From assembly GCF_038023995.1 (NCBI RefSeq), contig NZ_CP150660.1, positions 742,501 through 806,500 of the forward strand: a DNA stretch of 64,000 nt. The letters run 5' to 3'. Below, in pieces: positions 9,509 to 19,176 of the stretch. A model generated the notes under the pieces. It saw only the letters and a program-made list of their open reading frames with translations, was not told the origin of the DNA and searched no databases. Source of the DNA: Polaribacter atrinae. GTDB taxonomy: Bacteria > Bacteroidota > Bacteroidia > Flavobacteriales > Flavobacteriaceae. Numbering within the stretch: the stretch's first letter is position 1; each line of letters begins with the position of its first letter. Position numbers and translations under genes: made by a program.

Positions 9509-10924
9509 TTACGCTTCTTTACGTTTGTCTAATGCCATTCTAATTTCACCTGAACGTTTTTCTGTTAAATCATAATTTCTCATGATGTACATTGCAATAA
9601 GAGTTCCTACTATAGGAAACCCAGAAAAGAATAACCGTAATCCAATTATTGCTCCTTCTGCCTGAACATTCACTGCAGAATCAAAACCTACTACAGATAA
9701 AATTGCACCACTTAAACCACCTGCAATTCCAAATCCAAATTTAACCATCCACCAATAAATGGCTCCAAAAACACCTTCTCTACGTTTTCCTGTATTTAAC
9801 TCATCTAGATCAATAACATCTGCAGTCATAGACATCATTAATGTAAATAAGCCACCAATACCAAAAGAAAAGAAGGGCAATGCAAATAAAAACATATAAG
9901 GTTTACCAGGAATAAATAAGAACCATAACATAATATAACCAACTACAGAAATTCCTTGAGATACCATAAAAGCTTGTTTTTTCCCTAACATTTTAGACAT
10001 TTTAGCCACAATAGGAATTACTAGAAAAGTAGTTACCAAAGCACCAATACTTCCAAATAAAGTAGGCCAAATTCCCGCGGCAGCGGCATCTCCTTTAAAG
10101 AGATAATAAACAATAATAAAAAAGGTAAAACTTGCTACGGTATTAAATGCATTGAAAACAAAAAAGGTAGCAAAACATAATTTTTTAAAAGGTTTAGACT
10201 TAAAAGCTTCTACAAAGTTATTTCCTATTTCTTTTAAACTTCCTCCAATATTTTTTAATGTTAAAGGAGCATAATTTTGATTAATTGTAGACTTACTCTT
10301 AATAAAAATTGCCGGTATCATAGCACAAATTGCAAAAATAACTCCTACCCAAACAGCCAACTCTCTTACCGCAACATCGGCAGTTTCATACCATTCCGGG
10401 TCATACATAATTACCCAGAACCAAGGTGCAAGAACCCAAGCCCATTGACCGATCCATTGTGCTACTGCCATAATGCTAGTTCTCTCATGAAAATCATCAC
10501 TCATTTCATAGCCCATAGCTACATAAGGAACACTAAAAATGGTAAGACCTAAATAGAATGCAAATGAGGTTAATAAGAAATACCAAAAGTTATAATCAAG
10601 CGAGTTTTCTCTAAACAATTGCCACATGATTATAAAAGAAATTCCCATTACAATAGCGCCAATAAAAACATATTGTCTTCTTCTACCCCAACGAGATTTC
10701 GTATTGTCTGAAATATACCCCATAATAGGATCTGTAATGGCGTCAAAAATTCTTGGAACTAAAGAGATAACACCCCACATCCACCCCGGAAAGCCTAAAT
10801 CTTTTACCAAAACGACTATAAATATACCAATTACAGCTGGAAACATTTGATTTGCAAGCATACCAACTCCAAAGGCTATTTTTTGATTTAATGGAACTTT
10901 AGAAGACGTTTTATAGTTAGACAT
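9509..10924 (-). CDS. GPH-family (glycoside-pentoside-hexuronide) sugar:cation symporter
   Basis: A 471-residue, 12-helix MFS permease of the melibiose-carrier-like type: early motif SLVPRIFDAITDPIMGYISD followed by the basic loop NTKSRWGRRRQY, and a second-half ADVIDLDELNTGKRREG loop, both hallmarks of the GPH group. It is the last gene of the laminarin locus, 10 bases after the GH30 gene, so it likely imports glucose, gentiobiose or short beta-glucans from the periplasm across the inner membrane. The exact substrate is inferred only from context. The region 9356-9508 after it holds no gene and no convincing terminator was found there. Confidence 0.92.
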   Translation of the reverse strand: MSNYKTSSKVPLNQKIAFGVGMLANQMFPAVIGIFIVVLVKDLGFPGWMWGVISLVPRIFDAITDPIMGYISDNTKSRWGRRRQYVFIGAIVMGISFIIMWQLFRENSLDYNFWYFLLTSFAFYLGLTIFSVPYVAMGYEMSDDFHERTSIMAVAQWIGQWAWVLAPWFWVIMYDPEWYETADVAVRELAVWVGVIFAICAMIPAIFIKSKSTINQNYAPLTLKNIGGSLKEIGNNFVEAFKSKPFKKLCFATFFVFNAFNTVASFTFFIIVYYLFKGDAAAAGIWPTLFGSIGALVTTFLVIPIVAKMSKMLGKKQAFMVSQGISVVGYIMLWFLFIPGKPYMFLFALPFFSFGIGGLFTLMMSMTADVIDLDELNTGKRREGVFGAIYWWMVKFGFGIAGGLSGAILSVVGFDSAVNVQAEGAIIGLRLFFSGFPIVGTLIAMYIMRNYDLTEKRSGEIRMALDKRKEA

Positions 10925-10934
10925 AGTGTTTGTT

Positions 10935-12425
10935 TTAATTAGTTGCTATCATTATAGTTTGTAGTGCTTGAGCATCAATACTTATAAATGTTTCTTTTTC
11001 TCCTAAAGAAATTTTAAAACTTTTTTTCGTTTTTCCTTCATTAAAAACCACCACAGCTATAGAACCATCAGTATTTTGTGCTGCCGTAACTTGTAAATCT
11101 TTATCTGAATTTTCTAGTCCTATAACTTTTGCTTCTGGTCTAATATATTTGCTAAAATGAGCCATCGTATAATAGAGTGGTGTAAAATACACGGCATCTT
11201 TTTCTGGATCTACAATTACCGGAGCCACACACCAGTTCTCAAACCAATTCGGACCACCTTTTGTATCTAAAACCATGTTCCAATCTACCCAACCATCTAC
11301 CCAATTATTTAGGCAACCAATAATATCTCTTGCATATCTGTTAACTGGTGCATATTTTGGGTGTAAATATTTTTTTTCTGGTTCTCTCCAATCATATCCC
11401 CAATCTGTTGCTTCTTTTTTCCAATACCAAGCATCATCTTGCCAAACAGGTATTTCAGAATCGATACATCCTTCTGTTTCAATTAAGTATTTTTCTGGTG
11501 CTTTATCATGCGCATATTGCAATGCTTCTGGAAAAACTTCATACGTACTTTCATACCAATGGATAGCCGTTCCATCAAAATATTTTGATGAACTTTCACT
11601 TCTATACATTTCATCTACCCATTCTTTTAAACCTTCTCTATTTTGGTCATATCCTAAAATAATTTTATCACCATACCCATCTTTTTCTAATTTTGGACCT
11701 AAATGAAACTCTACAAAATCGGTCATTTCTTTAGGCGTAAAATGCATGCTCTCCCAATTATTACCATTTCCATGTGGTTCATTTTCTACAGTAAAACCCC
11801 AAATATCTATGCCTTCTGCCTCATAAGCATCTATGTATTTAGAAAAAAACAATGCCCAAGTATCATAATATTTTGGTAATAATTTTCCACCAACCCATTT
11901 GTTATTATCTTTCATCCAAGGAGCAGCTGTCCAAGGAGAGGCAAATATTTTAAATCCGTCTTTAGACGCGTTCATAGCATCTTTTATCATCGGAATTAAA
12001 TCATCCATATCATCTTTAATGGTAAAATGCTCTAATTTTACATCATCCGCTACTGGAGAATATGAATACTGACTTAAAGAAAAATCACAAGAGTTCATGT
12101 GCGTTCTTGTTAATGAGTAATTTGCGCCTTCTTCTGAGAAATAAGCCTGAATAATAGTATCTCTGTTTTTCTGACTCAATTTATTTAATAAATAAGCTGA
12201 TGATTCTGTAAACGCACCACCAAAACCTGTAATTGCTTGAAAAGTTTTTTTAGGATTTAGCGTTATGGTAGCTACATTTTCAACAGGAACAAAATCTGTA
12301 ATTTTGGTTAACTTATTCCCTGCTTCTGAAGTTTCATAAACCTCTACAGATAATTTATTCTCCTTTTGATTACAACTCATCATCATTACTAAAAATAGCG
12401 TGTAAAAAAAATAGTTTGTTTTCAT
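10935..12425 (-). CDS. GH30 beta-glucosidase/exo-beta-1,6-glucanase lipoprotein
   Basis: A 496-residue lipoprotein (lipobox VMMMSCNQ, Cys18). The family GH30 fold is visible: the start motif AITGFGGAFTESSAYLLNKL, an ASPWTAAPWMKDN segment, acid/base Glu216 in FTVENEPHG and nucleophile Glu318 in YLIETEGC, then a beta-sandwich at the C-terminus. In laminarin loci GH30 enzymes remove beta-1,6-linked glucose branches, which fits this context; glucosylceramidase is the general family name and is not implied. Second of two GH30 genes in the operon, the other being at 13882-15519. Spacing to GH17 (11 bases) and to the symporter (10 bases) indicates co-transcription. Confidence 0.93.
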   Translation of the reverse strand: MKTNYFFYTLFLVMMMSCNQKENKLSVEVYETSEAGNKLTKITDFVPVENVATITLNPKKTFQAITGFGGAFTESSAYLLNKLSQKNRDTIIQAYFSEEGANYSLTRTHMNSCDFSLSQYSYSPVADDVKLEHFTIKDDMDDLIPMIKDAMNASKDGFKIFASPWTAAPWMKDNNKWVGGKLLPKYYDTWALFFSKYIDAYEAEGIDIWGFTVENEPHGNGNNWESMHFTPKEMTDFVEFHLGPKLEKDGYGDKIILGYDQNREGLKEWVDEMYRSESSSKYFDGTAIHWYESTYEVFPEALQYAHDKAPEKYLIETEGCIDSEIPVWQDDAWYWKKEATDWGYDWREPEKKYLHPKYAPVNRYARDIIGCLNNWVDGWVDWNMVLDTKGGPNWFENWCVAPVIVDPEKDAVYFTPLYYTMAHFSKYIRPEAKVIGLENSDKDLQVTAAQNTDGSIAVVVFNEGKTKKSFKISLGEKETFISIDAQALQTIMIATN

Positions 12426-12436
12426 TTTTATTAGTT

Positions 12437-13705
12437 TTATCTATTATACTCAGTATTCGGAACCAAAACATCATTCATTAATGCTTCTTTATTTCCATTA
12501 TATGTTTTTGTAATTGACTTTCCTCCTCTTGTTAATCCGTTAAAAACACCTTTGTCAACTAAATTCCAAATGGGGAATTTTGCTTCTCCTTTTAGGTTGA
12601 TCAATCCAAAGTGATTTTCCGATCCATTTGGGTTTGCTGCATCTTTCCATTGTTCATCAAAAGCTTCAAAATAGAAACAAGAAATCCCTTCTTTGTTCGT
12701 CCATTCTCTAAGATGATGGTAATACAAACCTTGCTTATATTCATCTGTAGCCCTAGAACCGTTTACACCATAATATCCGTTAGAAATAGTTGCCCAACCA
12801 GTTTCTCCAATATGAATAGGTTTGTTTACTCCCAAACTTTTCATATAGCTTTTTACAGCATTATATTGCTTTATGGCAAATTTTTTAGACCTTAACATGG
12901 CTGCATCAATTTTTTCTTTGTCTGATAAATGAAACTCATTATTGGGTACTTTCCAAAATCCTGAATTGTGGTGAGAATTATGATATGGATATGTATGTGT
13001 AGAAATATAATCTACCGCCTTTATTAAATCTTCTAAATCTTTAGTGTGATACAAAGCATCTCCGCCACCCCAACAAGAAAAATCGTCTGAACTTGTAATC
13101 CAAACATCTTTAGACAATTCACCCTTTTTCTTTAAATTCTGAAGATAATTTACCCATTTTAAAATTACATTGGGCTGCACATAATAACTTGTTGCCCATT
13201 TTACCATAGCTTCATTACCCACAGCAATTACTTTTACAATGTCTGGGTATTTATTTGCCAAGGCTACAGCTCTTGCTATTTCTCCTTCATTTTCTGGACT
13301 TTCAAGATTATGATTTGGCTCTTTGTCTGTCCATGCATTTAAACAATCTATCCAAGCACCCAACATTACATACATTTCAAAACTGGCATCTTCTTTTTTA
13401 AGTTGATGAATGGCTTCTAAAACATTTGCAGCATGTGGCAATTTTGGTTGTACGTTATAGGTTCTTAAAATACGAATCCCCATTGCGTGCATCAACTTTA
13501 AATCTTCTTTTAGTTGAAGAATTGTAGGCTGATTCTCTTCTCTTGATTTCCCTCTATATCCACCATAAGAAATTGCTAAATAATCAGGATTTCCTAAAAT
13601 ATGTTCTGCAGTAAGTTCCTTTTTTTTAATTGCTGTTTTAGAATTACAACCAACAACAGAAATCAACACAATAATTACAAGAGATATTTTAAAAATTGAA
13701 TTCAT
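12437..13705 (-). CDS. GH17 beta-1,3-glucanase/glucosyltransferase-like lipoprotein
   Basis: A 422-residue lipoprotein (ISVVGCNSK, Cys20). The TIM barrel shows the GH17 pair: acid/base Glu165 in VIAVGNEAMVKWA and nucleophile Glu301 in IHIGETGWAT, with the early strand GIRILRTYNVQ. GH17 enzymes hydrolyse (or transglycosylate) beta-1,3-glucan; those of marine flavobacteria act on laminarin oligosaccharides. The FYFEAFDEQWKD segment near the end is typical of bacterial GH17. It is separated from the upstream GH30 gene by 176 bases, the longest break within the laminarin enzyme block, so a secondary promoter is possible. Confidence 0.93.
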   Translation of the reverse strand: MNSIFKISLVIIVLISVVGCNSKTAIKKKELTAEHILGNPDYLAISYGGYRGKSREENQPTILQLKEDLKLMHAMGIRILRTYNVQPKLPHAANVLEAIHQLKKEDASFEMYVMLGAWIDCLNAWTDKEPNHNLESPENEGEIARAVALANKYPDIVKVIAVGNEAMVKWATSYYVQPNVILKWVNYLQNLKKKGELSKDVWITSSDDFSCWGGGDALYHTKDLEDLIKAVDYISTHTYPYHNSHHNSGFWKVPNNEFHLSDKEKIDAAMLRSKKFAIKQYNAVKSYMKSLGVNKPIHIGETGWATISNGYYGVNGSRATDEYKQGLYYHHLREWTNKEGISCFYFEAFDEQWKDAANPNGSENHFGLINLKGEAKFPIWNLVDKGVFNGLTRGGKSITKTYNGNKEALMNDVLVPNTEYNR

Positions 13706-13881
13706 ATTTTTTTAGGGTTAAATACTATGTATACACCAAGATTAAAACGTTGAGTGTATTTATTATCTACAGTTTGTATTTGAAGCATAGAATCGAATGC
13801 TATGTTTCTGTTTTATCACTTAGTAAAATTTAGCACATGCTATAACTTACTTTATTTATCAAACGACATTTTGAAGTTTCT
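13706..13881. other. Intergenic gap between GH30 and GH17 genes
   Basis: 176 bases without a gene inside the laminarin operon. I saw no clear promoter of the TTG/TAnnTTTG type on the minus strand and no strong terminator. A weak dyad (arms AGCAT and ATGCT around GAATCGA) near 13785-13803 could be a protein site but is too short to claim. Confidence 0.4.
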
Positions 13882-15519
13882 TTACTTACTACGTAAATGA
13901 ATCGTCTGGACAGATCTTGGTGCAATTTTAGATGTAAAAGTCTTAGTATCTAATGCAATTGATACTTCATGAACTTCTTTATTTTTGTTAAAAACAACCA
14001 CAGCAATTGAACCATCAGGGTTTTTCGCAGCAGTATATATCAGTCCATCTACCTCTTCTCCTTTTACCCCTATTCTATGTGCATCAGGGCGAATGAATTT
14101 ACTAAAGTGACTAAGTAAGTAATAAAGTGGCGTGTATGTTACTTCATCAGTAACTGGGTTAATTAGTACCGGTGCACTATTAAAATTATCGTAAGGATTT
14201 GGTTGCCCTTTGCTACTAAGAATGCTACACCATTCAATGTATCCTTGAGTTCCATGATTTAAATCGGTAATAATATCGTAAGCATACGTCTCGAAAGGAA
14301 CAAAAGTACCTGCATAGTCTGTACCCGCTCTCCAATATTGACCAATCGGGTCATTAGCATCAATATCTATACTTGATTCCGTATGAATCATCCCTTTGTT
14401 AGGCCAAGTTTTTTCTAACTCAGCTAATTCATTCGCATACCAATTATTTTCTTTTAATTCAGAATTTGTATACCAATGAAAAGCAGTTCCCCAAGCATAT
14501 TTAGAAGCCTCTGGATCTCGGTAAGTTGCTGCAACATAATCATTCATCGTAGATTTATTATGATCATAAATCAATACGCGTAATCCGGCATCCAAATCAT
14601 CAAGCTTAAGATGACCATCTTTTACAAGTTGAGGACCAAGATGATCTCTTAAAAAGTCTCTACCTTGCTCTGGAGTAAACCCATTGCTATCCCATGCTGC
14701 ATCATGAGCATGTAGTGGTTCATTCTGTGGTGTTAGTCCCCAAAGAGTAATCCCTTTTTCTTTATAAGCACTTACATATTTTGATAAGTATTTAGCCCAC
14801 AGACCATAATATTTTGGAAGCAAAGTACCGTTAGTCATTTTAGCAGTTTCTCCTATTTTCATCCACGATGGAGGACTCCAAGGTGAAGCAATTATTTTAA
14901 AGTCTGCACCAGGAATACTAGATGCTTCTAAAATCATTGGGATAAGATCATAATTTGGATCTATCAATTCAATACCATGTACCTGATCATTTTCATCCCC
15001 AGAAAACCCTTTCATATCTTCTTGGATACTGAATGTTGAAAGATCTTCATCTCCCTCCTCAACATACGTATAATGAGTATTAGAATAATCACTGCTATTA
15101 ATGTGCGTTCGTGTAAGTGTGAATCCTGCACCTTCTGTAGGACTAAAAAGTTTGGTCAAAACGTTTTTACGTAATTCAACCGGAATAGTCGCTAAATTCC
15201 ATGCTGAAGATTCTGTAAACGAAGCACCGAAGCCGTAATATTTTTGAAATTCTTGATTAGGAAGAAGCTCTAATGTTACTTTTTTTACTTCAGAAGAAGT
15301 TGTCTTAGCACCATCACTTGCTATTAATTTAAGATTATCTCCAGCTTCAGATGTTTGGTACACATCTGATACGTACTCTTGATAAGCACTTTTTGGTGAG
15401 CAACTAACAAGTGCAATGGACATAACAAGAAATTTTAACCAGGTAAAGTTTAAAATATCAGGTTGAATACTCTCTCCTTTATAATTTTCTCTTTTCTTTT
15501 TGATATTGAATATGGTCAT
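13882..15519 (-). CDS. Second GH30 beta-glucanase lipoprotein
   Basis: A 545-residue protein. After an unusual polar leader of about 25 residues comes a short hydrophobic stretch and lipobox (MSIALVSCSPK, Cys40). GH30 landmarks: YYGFGASFTESSAWNLA, ASPWSPPSWMK, acid/base Glu267 in GLTPQNEPLHAHDAAWDS and nucleophile Glu381 in GMIHTESSID, followed by the beta-sandwich. It is clearly a paralogue of the GH30 at 10935-12425 but diverged, with a GDENDQVHG insertion near residue 173, so the two may differ in linkage (1,6-branch versus 1,3) or chain length. The long leader before the lipobox may mean the true start is later, although no ATG lies close to the hydrophobic core except Met33. Confidence 0.91.
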   Translation of the reverse strand: MTIFNIKKKRENYKGESIQPDILNFTWLKFLVMSIALVSCSPKSAYQEYVSDVYQTSEAGDNLKLIASDGAKTTSSEVKKVTLELLPNQEFQKYYGFGASFTESSAWNLATIPVELRKNVLTKLFSPTEGAGFTLTRTHINSSDYSNTHYTYVEEGDEDLSTFSIQEDMKGFSGDENDQVHGIELIDPNYDLIPMILEASSIPGADFKIIASPWSPPSWMKIGETAKMTNGTLLPKYYGLWAKYLSKYVSAYKEKGITLWGLTPQNEPLHAHDAAWDSNGFTPEQGRDFLRDHLGPQLVKDGHLKLDDLDAGLRVLIYDHNKSTMNDYVAATYRDPEASKYAWGTAFHWYTNSELKENNWYANELAELEKTWPNKGMIHTESSIDIDANDPIGQYWRAGTDYAGTFVPFETYAYDIITDLNHGTQGYIEWCSILSSKGQPNPYDNFNSAPVLINPVTDEVTYTPLYYLLSHFSKFIRPDAHRIGVKGEEVDGLIYTAAKNPDGSIAVVVFNKNKEVHEVSIALDTKTFTSKIAPRSVQTIHLRSK

Positions 15520-15610
15520 TCTTTTCTATATTTTTTCTAATGGTACACACCTACAAAGTAAAAGTCCTTGCAGATGCGTTCTACATTTTAGTTTTAAATA
15601 CTTCTTTAAA

Positions 15611-18600
15611 TTATTTTTTAACAACAACTTCTATACGGTCTATTTCTCCTGTTCTCTCAAACATCTTTTTTGAAATTGTAGTATTAAGAATTAAGCTTTT
15701 TGAGGTTACTGTTTCTGCATTTTCAAAAAAGATTGTCACACCTTCTTCTCCAATATTCTTATAAATAATTGGTACTTGACAATAGGTAAAACAAAGGGTT
15801 CCTTTTTCTAGATTGATAGATTTTGACTCTTTATTAATTGTATTATATGTAAAAACCTTAGTCGTTTCTACAAACTCGCTTCCTCTTAATAATCTTGGAT
15901 TAAAGTTGATTTTTCCGTCTTTAACAAAAACACCTAACTCCCCTATTCTACTTAACACATCTTCTTTTACCTGACCTGTCATTCCTGGTTGTTGCGCACC
16001 TTTTCCTGCTGGTGTATGAGAATACGGATCTGTAGGAAAAGCACCGTATAATTGAGGCGATTTATGCACTCCAATTCCTGCCTGAATTTCATAATAATGA
16101 TCTAATAACTGACCAATTACAGCTTCATCTTCATTATTTTTTATGGCTAACAAACAATTTTCTTGCATTGCCAATAATAATTTAGAAACCATGTGCCAAT
16201 AAATAGAACCTAAACCTTCATAACCAAAGAAAGTTCCAGAACGACCTGTAAATGCCTTGTGGTTAAAAACCTCTTCGAAAATAGTCGCTAATAAATCAGC
16301 TTCTTTTTCTACTAAATCTGCATATACTTCTGGTAAACTTTCAAAAGTTGCTTTTAAGCTATTTGCATTGTTAAAGTTGGCATTAAAATGATAGTTACCT
16401 AAAACATCTTTATTGATAATTTGAGTATTGTTATCAGCAATTAATTTTGATAATAATTGAGAACCGTCTACCGAAGCTTTCGGAATTACGTTTTTCTCAT
16501 CAAAACTTGGTAATTCTTTATTTGGATATAAAATATAACTGTACTGATCTTCTCTAAACAACGCACTTGCTTTCATTCCGTCTAAAACTTTTAAAGCTTC
16601 TTTTGGCGATAAATATCTAGCACTTAAAACAGCAACTTGACCTTCTAACATTTCAGACAGATAAGAAACAGACACTTCTGCATCATTTTCAATAGTCATT
16701 AAATTATAAGAATGGTATAAATTATCTGAACGCTTATTCGCTTTTATAGTATGCTCTAAATATTGTTTTGTAACTGATAAAAATTCTAAAAGAGCTGCTT
16801 TAGAAAGCGTTGCTTTGTCACTAGAAAAACCTGTATCATAAATAGTACTTCTGTAATTACTTGCTGCAGAACCCAATCCGTCTAAAACAACTTTTCTATT
16901 CTTATCAGATACTTTTCCTTCAAGAATATTTTTATTGTCTTTAAGTGTAGCAACTACTTCATTAAAGAAAGTTATTAATTCTGATGAAATTTCAAATTGC
17001 TCAGTATCTGATTTTGAAACTACTTTATCAAAGAAGTTTAAAAAACGATTCAAGTAATTTAGTGTTACCATAGAAACACCATTTCCTACCAAAGCGTTGT
17101 TTGCATCATTCCATTCTGGCCTTTGAGTATTCATCCAAATTCCACCTTCAGGAATAAAATTAGAAACTTTTGCTAAAACTGTAGCTAATAATTTTTCGAT
17201 TAAATTTACTTTATAAATAAAGTAGTTTTCATCCCTTAATAAAGCACCATCAGCACCTAATCTTTCTCTTCTTTTTTCAATATTTTCTTGCTCTTCAAAA
17301 TCAAAATCAATAGTATCTTTAGGATTTTTTAGAATGTCCTCATACTTTTTAATTCTATAAGGCACATTTGCGTATACAAAAATAGCTTCAGAAAAACGTT
17401 TTTCTAATTGATTTGGATAGTGATTCTCTATAAATTCTAAGAATTTTAATAAGTAAATAATTTGATGATCTCCCCAATAACCAATATAAGACCAAGGATC
17501 ATTCTCTTCAATAACCTCCCAATCGAAACCATCTTTTGTAACTCTATACGGATTGTAACCATCAAAAGTAGTTGCGTTTAAAAACTTATGAATCATACTT
17601 TCTATAAACTCCGGATATGAATGTGCTAATGTTTCCCAGTTCTGAAAAATATCACGCCAATTCCCTTCATAATCTAAAACTTTAGAACCATCAATTTCAT
17701 TTTTTGTGTTGATAGAAAACTTATTCCAAGGTCTACTTGGGTCTCCATGTCTTCTACTAAATTTTAATGGTAAATATTCGAAACAAAGTCTTTTAAAGTT
17801 TTTATCTTCATCTTTCTCTGCAATCGTAATAATGGTATCTAGCGTAAATAATTCTGGTAACTCACTTAAAACAGCTTCTTTTAATTTTAAAACTTTTTTA
17901 TTTGCTTTACCAATATATTTTATAAAATCATCTTTTTCAATTTTATAATCATCATCAAAAGTACCACCTCTCATTAAATTGAAAAGTGTATTTGCAAAGT
18001 GTCTTGTGTTTACCAAAGCATCGTTAGATACTTGTAAACCATCTGCTGCACCTGTTAAATCAATTAACTTTTTTGTTCCTAATGCTATATCTTTATCAAT
18101 AATTTCTGATAAATTTTTATCATCCTTTATTGCTTTAGAAACTCTTTGAATATCTCCAATAGTTTGATTCACATTGGCTACAAAAATCCATTCTTTTGTT
18201 TCATTTGCTTCTAAAATTACCTCAGCACTAATAAAATAAGCACCTTTTTCTGCTTTAATTGCAACCTCTTGCTGTAATTCTAGACCTCTTCTAAAATTAT
18301 CTAATTGTAATGACGACAATAAATACGTAGGGTTTTTGACACCTAAAGACCAAACTATATTTGCTTTTAAAGCTTCACTAGGTTCTGCTTTGTCAACAAT
18401 AATAGCGCTTAATGCATAAATACCTAAACCTGCTTCTACTTGTAGTTCGCTCTTTTTATAAGCATCTACTAAATTACTTCTAGAATTTTGTAAATCTGTT
18501 TCTACATCCGAAGGTAAAATATTCTGTAAACCATCTAAAAACGTAACAACTGTTTTATCTGAAGAATTATTTATTAAAGTTGATTTTTTTACAAATCCGA

Positions 18601-19072
18601 ATTTATCAGAAGAACTCCATTGATATCTAAAAGTAACTCCTAAATCTTCATTAATTTCTTCGAAAACAACTTTATTTCCAAAACTGTTTTTATATAAATT
18701 TTGTTTGGTTTTATACAACCCTATTTGTCTCTGAGAAAAAGGTTCCCATAAATATATGTTTCCATTTTTTGAAACTTGAAAAATAGATTTACTACCAGTT
18801 ACATCTGCAGATTCTGTAATTTTATCATCTGTATAATAAGGAAAAAGTGAATATTCACTATTTTTTCTACCAGCAGATAAACCTCCATTACTAGAAATAA
18901 ACATCCAATGATTAGAGTCTGAAACAATGCTCATAAAAAAAGGTCTCATTTCATTACTATTCGAAATTTTATAATACACTTCATTTTCGAAGTTGATCAT
19001 TTCTCCTTTTACCTCAAGTGTTTTAAACTCGGCCTTATTATTTCCTAAAAAAACAGTCTTTTTTGTCATCAA
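15611..19072 (-). CDS. GH149-like beta-1,3-oligoglucan phosphorylase
   Basis: A 1153-residue protein with no signal peptide, so cytoplasmic. Its length and plan (N-terminal beta-sandwich region, (alpha/alpha)6 catalytic core from about 340, long C-terminal extension) match GH149 rather than the shorter GH94. In the core are YIGYWGDHQIIYLLKFLE (about 529-546) and PEWNDANNALVGNG, whose Asp656 sits where GH94-type phosphorylases have their catalytic acid (WND motif). These enzymes split beta-1,3-glucans with phosphate to glucose-1-phosphate. The setting among GH16, GH17 and GH30 genes supports a laminarin-oligosaccharide substrate. The family assignment is from memory of the motifs and size, not from a search; an unclassified GH94-clan phosphorylase is the alternative. 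Confidence 0.8.
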   Translation of the reverse strand: MMTKKTVFLGNNKAEFKTLEVKGEMINFENEVYYKISNSNEMRPFFMSIVSDSNHWMFISSNGGLSAGRKNSEYSLFPYYTDDKITESADVTGSKSIFQVSKNGNIYLWEPFSQRQIGLYKTKQNLYKNSFGNKVVFEEINEDLGVTFRYQWSSSDKFGFVKKSTLINNSSDKTVVTFLDGLQNILPSDVETDLQNSRSNLVDAYKKSELQVEAGLGIYALSAIIVDKAEPSEALKANIVWSLGVKNPTYLLSSLQLDNFRRGLELQQEVAIKAEKGAYFISAEVILEANETKEWIFVANVNQTIGDIQRVSKAIKDDKNLSEIIDKDIALGTKKLIDLTGAADGLQVSNDALVNTRHFANTLFNLMRGGTFDDDYKIEKDDFIKYIGKANKKVLKLKEAVLSELPELFTLDTIITIAEKDEDKNFKRLCFEYLPLKFSRRHGDPSRPWNKFSINTKNEIDGSKVLDYEGNWRDIFQNWETLAHSYPEFIESMIHKFLNATTFDGYNPYRVTKDGFDWEVIEENDPWSYIGYWGDHQIIYLLKFLEFIENHYPNQLEKRFSEAIFVYANVPYRIKKYEDILKNPKDTIDFDFEEQENIEKRRERLGADGALLRDENYFIYKVNLIEKLLATVLAKVSNFIPEGGIWMNTQRPEWNDANNALVGNGVSMVTLNYLNRFLNFFDKVVSKSDTEQFEISSELITFFNEVVATLKDNKNILEGKVSDKNRKVVLDGLGSAASNYRSTIYDTGFSSDKATLSKAALLEFLSVTKQYLEHTIKANKRSDNLYHSYNLMTIENDAEVSVSYLSEMLEGQVAVLSARYLSPKEALKVLDGMKASALFREDQYSYILYPNKELPSFDEKNVIPKASVDGSQLLSKLIADNNTQIINKDVLGNYHFNANFNNANSLKATFESLPEVYADLVEKEADLLATIFEEVFNHKAFTGRSGTFFGYEGLGSIYWHMVSKLLLAMQENCLLAIKNNEDEAVIGQLLDHYYEIQAGIGVHKSPQLYGAFPTDPYSHTPAGKGAQQPGMTGQVKEDVLSRIGELGVFVKDGKINFNPRLLRGSEFVETTKVFTYNTINKESKSINLEKGTLCFTYCQVPIIYKNIGEEGVTIFFENAETVTSKSLILNTTISKKMFERTGEIDRIEVVVKK

Positions 19073-19128
19073 AATTATTCTTTTAACCTCTTTTTATTAC
19101 TTAAAGAAGTTGTTATTTATTTATCCTG

Positions 19129-19146
19129 TAAGGTTTTTTAACCTTA
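19129..19146. other. Intercistronic hairpin before the phosphorylase gene
   Basis: Perfect 7-base stem (TAAGGTT/AACCTTA) with a TTTT loop in the 104-base gap between the clan-A hydrolase and phosphorylase genes. It could protect or terminate part of the upstream transcript. One of several similar palindromes in long gaps of the sugar operons. Confidence 0.55.
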
Positions 19147-19176
19147 TATCTTTTTGTATTAATTTGCTAAAAGCTT

